64,000 bases of DNA from Euglena gracilis. Taxonomy: Eukaryota > Euglenida > Euglenophyceae > Euglenales. Shown piece after piece: positions 61,390 through 64,000 of this stretch. The position numbers and the translations under genes are program-made. The stretch covers positions 24,068,954 to 24,132,953 of the forward strand of contig CP154954.1 in the NCBI GenBank assembly GCA_039621445.1, written 5' to 3'. Position 1 is the first letter of the stretch. Each line of letters opens with the position of its first letter. The notes under the pieces are model-generated. The model searched no databases, was not told the DNA's origin, and worked only from the letters and a program-made list of their open reading frames with translations.

Positions 61390-61959
61390 CATGATCCCAT
61401 AATTGCCCAAATCATGTTTTTGGACCTTTTTGTTGGAAATAATTTGAATAACGGCCCAAAATTTATATCTATGTTGCAAAATGACCAAATTTGTGAATTA
61501 ATTCCCAAATCAGCAATTTCTGCATTTTTCCCTCAGTTCTTCCACAGTTTTTCCTCCGGTGTCGATACCCCCCTTGATAAATCCCTCTCTCCACATATCC
61601 CCCAACCAAAGGACCCCTGGCCTAACCAGGGGCCGGAACCACCACAAGGGGCGTCCAGGGGTCCCTGGTGCCCCCACCAGGGTGCGGGGGTACAATGAGG
61701 ATTTTTGGGCAAAATCCCGGGGGAGGGGTGTTATATGGGGGGGGGCTACCTCCCCCTTAGTTGCACGAAGGCTCCTTGTTTGTTTATGGCCAGTCGCTTA
61801 AAATCGCTTCTGGCCCAGTTTGCTGTGCGGTGAGCAGCCAGCACCACCTACACAACCTCCCCCCATCTCCCCCCTCCATTGTCCAAGACAGGCCACTGTT
61901 CATTGAATGTGCCGTTTTAACAGAGCACATTCCCCATTCGGGGGGGGGGGGGGGTGGAT

Positions 61960-62045
61960 TTTGGGTCCCAGAAAATTTGAAATCCTCGTTTTTTGGTCAC
62001 TTGAGCCTCCAGGGAGCCTCCCCTGATCTCCCAGATTCCCGCCCC
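61960..62045. repeat. Partial GCCTCC SINE-like unit
   Basis: gtcccagaaaatttgaaatcctc, then ttggtcacttgagcctccag and ggagcctcccctg. The same leader (gtcccagaaaatttggaatg) precedes the longer copy at 63,598-63,730. Confidence 0.6.
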
Positions 62046-62261
62046 TCCCCCCCTGGCACAATGAAACAACTGACAACAAGACGCTTTTGTCCTGCTGTAA
62101 ACGGCAAAAAACGTCTTTGAACCACGCATTACATTGCATGGCGGACTTTGAAAACGACTCCGAACCACGGCATAAATAATTGCCCAATTCAATTGCCCAA
62201 TTCAACACTGTATTTCGCTTCCTCGTAGAAATGATCTGCCACAAAACTGGTTATTGAGCTT

Positions 62262-62380
62262 ATGTTAACCCCCCCCCCCAAATAATACCCCCCCGGGGTA
62301 TTATTTTTTTTTCCCGAAGTCCCGGCCCCAGAGGGGGGGGGTAATATTTGGGGGGGGGGGGGGGGGGTTAGTTAGGGAGC
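62262..62380. repeat. C-run palindromic repeat, word GGTATTATTTTT
   Basis: gttaaccccccccccccaaataataccccc faces ggggtattattttttttt and ggggtaatatttgggg and ends in a G run with ggttagttaggg. Same architecture as the other word loci, shorter. Confidence 0.7.
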
Positions 62381-62534
62381 CCCCCAGAGGCCTGCCTTTG
62401 CACCTCCTTAGCATGATTCTGCTTTTGCGTTGAGCTGGTTTTTTCTTCAGATGGAGGGGGGATCAGGCTTTGTTGTCTTCGGGGTGTTGGAAGGTGGGGG
62501 GGTCAGAACCCCCTTCGATCGGTCCGGGGGGGGG

Positions 62535-62800
62535 GGGGCACCCCCACCTGAACAGTGGCGCGGTCTGGGCGACCAATTTTCGGCCTGGCCAACACACCCA
62601 CCAAAAATGCCATTTTGGTCACTTTTTGGGCAAAATTTTTGTCAAAAATCACAAAAAGAACAAAGCGACGGAAGGAAAAACTTGATCTTTTGGGGGATCC
62701 CAGGAATCCTCTAAAAGTGGGTCTGGAGCCCGGACCCCCCGGAGGGTTACAACCCCCCCACCTAAACCCCATACACCCTCCTTTTATCGAACCCAGGTGG
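62535..62800. repeat. Copy of the CAGGGTTCGATATA MITE family, one end clear
   Basis: cacctgaacagtggcgcggtctgggcgacc (split here: gaacagtggcgcggtctggg) matches 57,855-57,870 in complement. The block aaaatgccattttggtcact matches 43,798. The right end is ccttttatcgaaccc (62,782-62,796). The left end is lost in the gggggg stretch at 62,497-62,540. Confidence 0.6.
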
Positions 62801-63384
62801 TTTTGGGGACCCAATTTAGGGGTCAATTATGGGGTCAAAAAAACTGGGTGTGGGGAAGCACAGGCCCTTTGGGGTTGGATACTGTCCCCCATTACAGGGA
62901 GCAAACCTGACCCTCATGCCATTCTGACCAGATGGCGGTGAACATCTTGTGATTTGCTTTCCAAACAACGTTGTCAATTGTTCACCGTTGCTGAACTCTT
63001 TGCGCATTTTCATGCTGAAATATAAAAAAGACCTCTTGAATCGGTTGGGGCAGGATTTTTTATTAACTATGCGTGCATCACCAATTTTTTTTGTGTAATT
63101 TTGTGTGTAACTACAAATGGATCATGTGCTAGCATTTATGAACTGGGTGTGATGGGGCGTGACGGACAAGTTTTGCCATTTTTTGCCATTTTTGGTCATT
63201 TTTATGGTTTTCTCGTAACTCCGTCTGGCCCGAGAAACGGCCATTTTTCGGCCATTTTGGGCCTTTTTGGACCTAAAAATTGCGAAATACCCATTTTTCT
63301 TCGGGAATGAAGCAGAAATTAAGCAAAAATTCCAAGACCTAAAGCTCTTGAAATAGCCCCAGATATGCCCAAACCCAAGTTGAA

Positions 63385-63460
63385 GGAGAAAGTGCACGAA
63401 AGGGCGGAGGCACCCAGACTCGAACCAGGATTGTCTGCATCAAACGCTAACTATGTGGGG
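63385..63460 (-). repeat. tRNA(Cys)-like pseudogene or SINE head
   Basis: On the minus strand: AGTTAGCG, then GTTTGATGCAGACAATC (anticodon loop ATGCAGA, anticodon GCA), then GGTTCGAGTCTGG (perfect B box) and GTGCCTCCGCC. The 5' acceptor and A box are disrupted (ggcgccaagctagaaaattg before it), so it is not a functional tRNA gene. Confidence 0.5.
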
Positions 63461-63589
63461 GCAATTTTCTAGCTTGGCGCCAATTTTGCAACACCTCGTG
63501 GGGGGTTTGGTTTAATTTTTTGTGGGGGTTTGGGGGACACAAAAAAAGTTCTTTTTGGGGGGGGGGTTTGGGAGGGCATTTTTATTTTG

Positions 63590-63740
63590 GGTGGGGGGTC
63601 CCAGAAAATTTGGAATGCTCATTTTTGTTTACCTGGAGCCTCCACAGAGCCTCCCTGGAGGCTGGTTACCTGAGCCTCCCTGGAGCCTCCCTGGAGGCTG
63701 GTTACCTGAGGAGCCTCCCTGGAGCCTTTGTTTGACGTTG
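63590..63740. repeat. GCCTCC SINE-like unit, word CCTCCCTGGAGG
   Basis: gtcccagaaaatttggaatg, then ggttacctgagcctccctgg and ggaggctggttacc modules, three to four times (63,626-63,725). The module centre here is CCCTGG, in contrast to CCGCGG at 48.4 and 49.7 kb. The tail gtttgacgttgaagggtttc resembles 49,588 (gtttgacattgaagaatg). Confidence 0.65.
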
Positions 63741-64000
63741 AAGGGTTTCATGACCATGTTTAAAAGAAAAATCCTTCCTGTTTCTTTTGAGCTCCATCCA
63801 GAATAATTTCTAAATAAAATTGATCTAATTTTTTTTTTTGCGGTGTCTTTTAACTCTCCCAAATCCTATTTTTTCCCGCTTTTTGAAACCCCAATTTTTT
63901 GGCACCAAATGCCGAATTTTTGTCTATTTCAGATAAACTCAATGGGAATTTGTTTGCGTCACAGTTTTAACCAATTGGAAAATTGCCTGGGTATTCTTCG

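Noticed and set aside
62440-62505. Short exon MEGGSGFVVFGVLE between ttttttcttcag and ggtggggg
   Set aside because: The sequence runs into a G-run MITE, has no partner exon and is Gly-rich by composition.
63385-63460. Functional tRNA-Cys gene
   Set aside because: The 5' acceptor arm and A box do not pair with the 3' part, and the D arm has an insertion; only the anticodon arm and B box are good.
1-64000. Ribosomal RNA genes, organellar genes or bacterial contamination
   Set aside because: No rRNA-like conserved stretches, no operon-like gene packing, and every confident gene is a eukaryotic element or spliced.

Overview
The window looks like repeat-rich nuclear DNA of a unicellular eukaryote. 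No operons or bacterial signals are visible. Genes are broken into short exons by long repeat-filled introns, and the transposons are eukaryotic: an R2-like LINE, a DIRS tyrosine-recombinase element, chromodomain Ty3/gypsy elements and hAT-like DNA transposons. Base composition is marked by very long C and G runs. A chromerid or other alveolate/stramenopile alga would fit, but this is inference from style only.

Bases 1-35,540 are a nest of transposons that can be unpicked to the base. The oldest layer is an R2-like LINE (LINE-A: zinc finger, RT, restriction-like endonuclease) whose reading frame runs from 832 to 35,155 in four pieces. It was entered by a non-autonomous hAT-like element (2572-4036, 8-bp target duplication), by a DIRS element (4108-25,281, with inverted terminal repeats and a textbook internal complementary region) and by a chromovirus (copy C, 25,931-34,249, duplication CAAAC). 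The DIRS element was itself entered by two more copies of the same chromovirus: copy A (6309-14,604, forward, duplication CACAT) and copy B (17,006-25,189, reverse, duplication CAAAA). Removing the insertions restores the LINE frame at each junction, and the DIRS frame at the copy A site. The chromoviruses share a layout of LTR, initiator-Met-tRNA primer site, gag with zinc knuckle, protease, a Dam-like adenine-methyltransferase domain, RT with FFDD, RNase H, integrase with GPY module, chromodomain, purine tract and LTR. All three are dead, by different mutations, but all share one in-frame UAG inside RT.

Bases 35,800-38,830 hold a second, 5'-truncated R2-like LINE (LINE-B) on the minus strand between perfect 15-bp duplications. 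Its 3' tail matches that of LINE-A.

Bases 39,500-47,700 carry the best host gene candidate: four phase-compatible exons encoding a protein of about 314 residues with four membrane helices and a 60-residue tail. One intron would need a GC donor. Bases 49,270-58,300 hold a second set of five phase-compatible exons for an unrecognised protein. The introns and flanks, to the end of the window, are crowded with small DNA transposons (several with 8-bp duplications), tRNA-derived SINE-like units, families of self-complementary modules and simple arrays. A small hAT-like element at 60,559-61,389 still encodes a transposase-type zinc finger.
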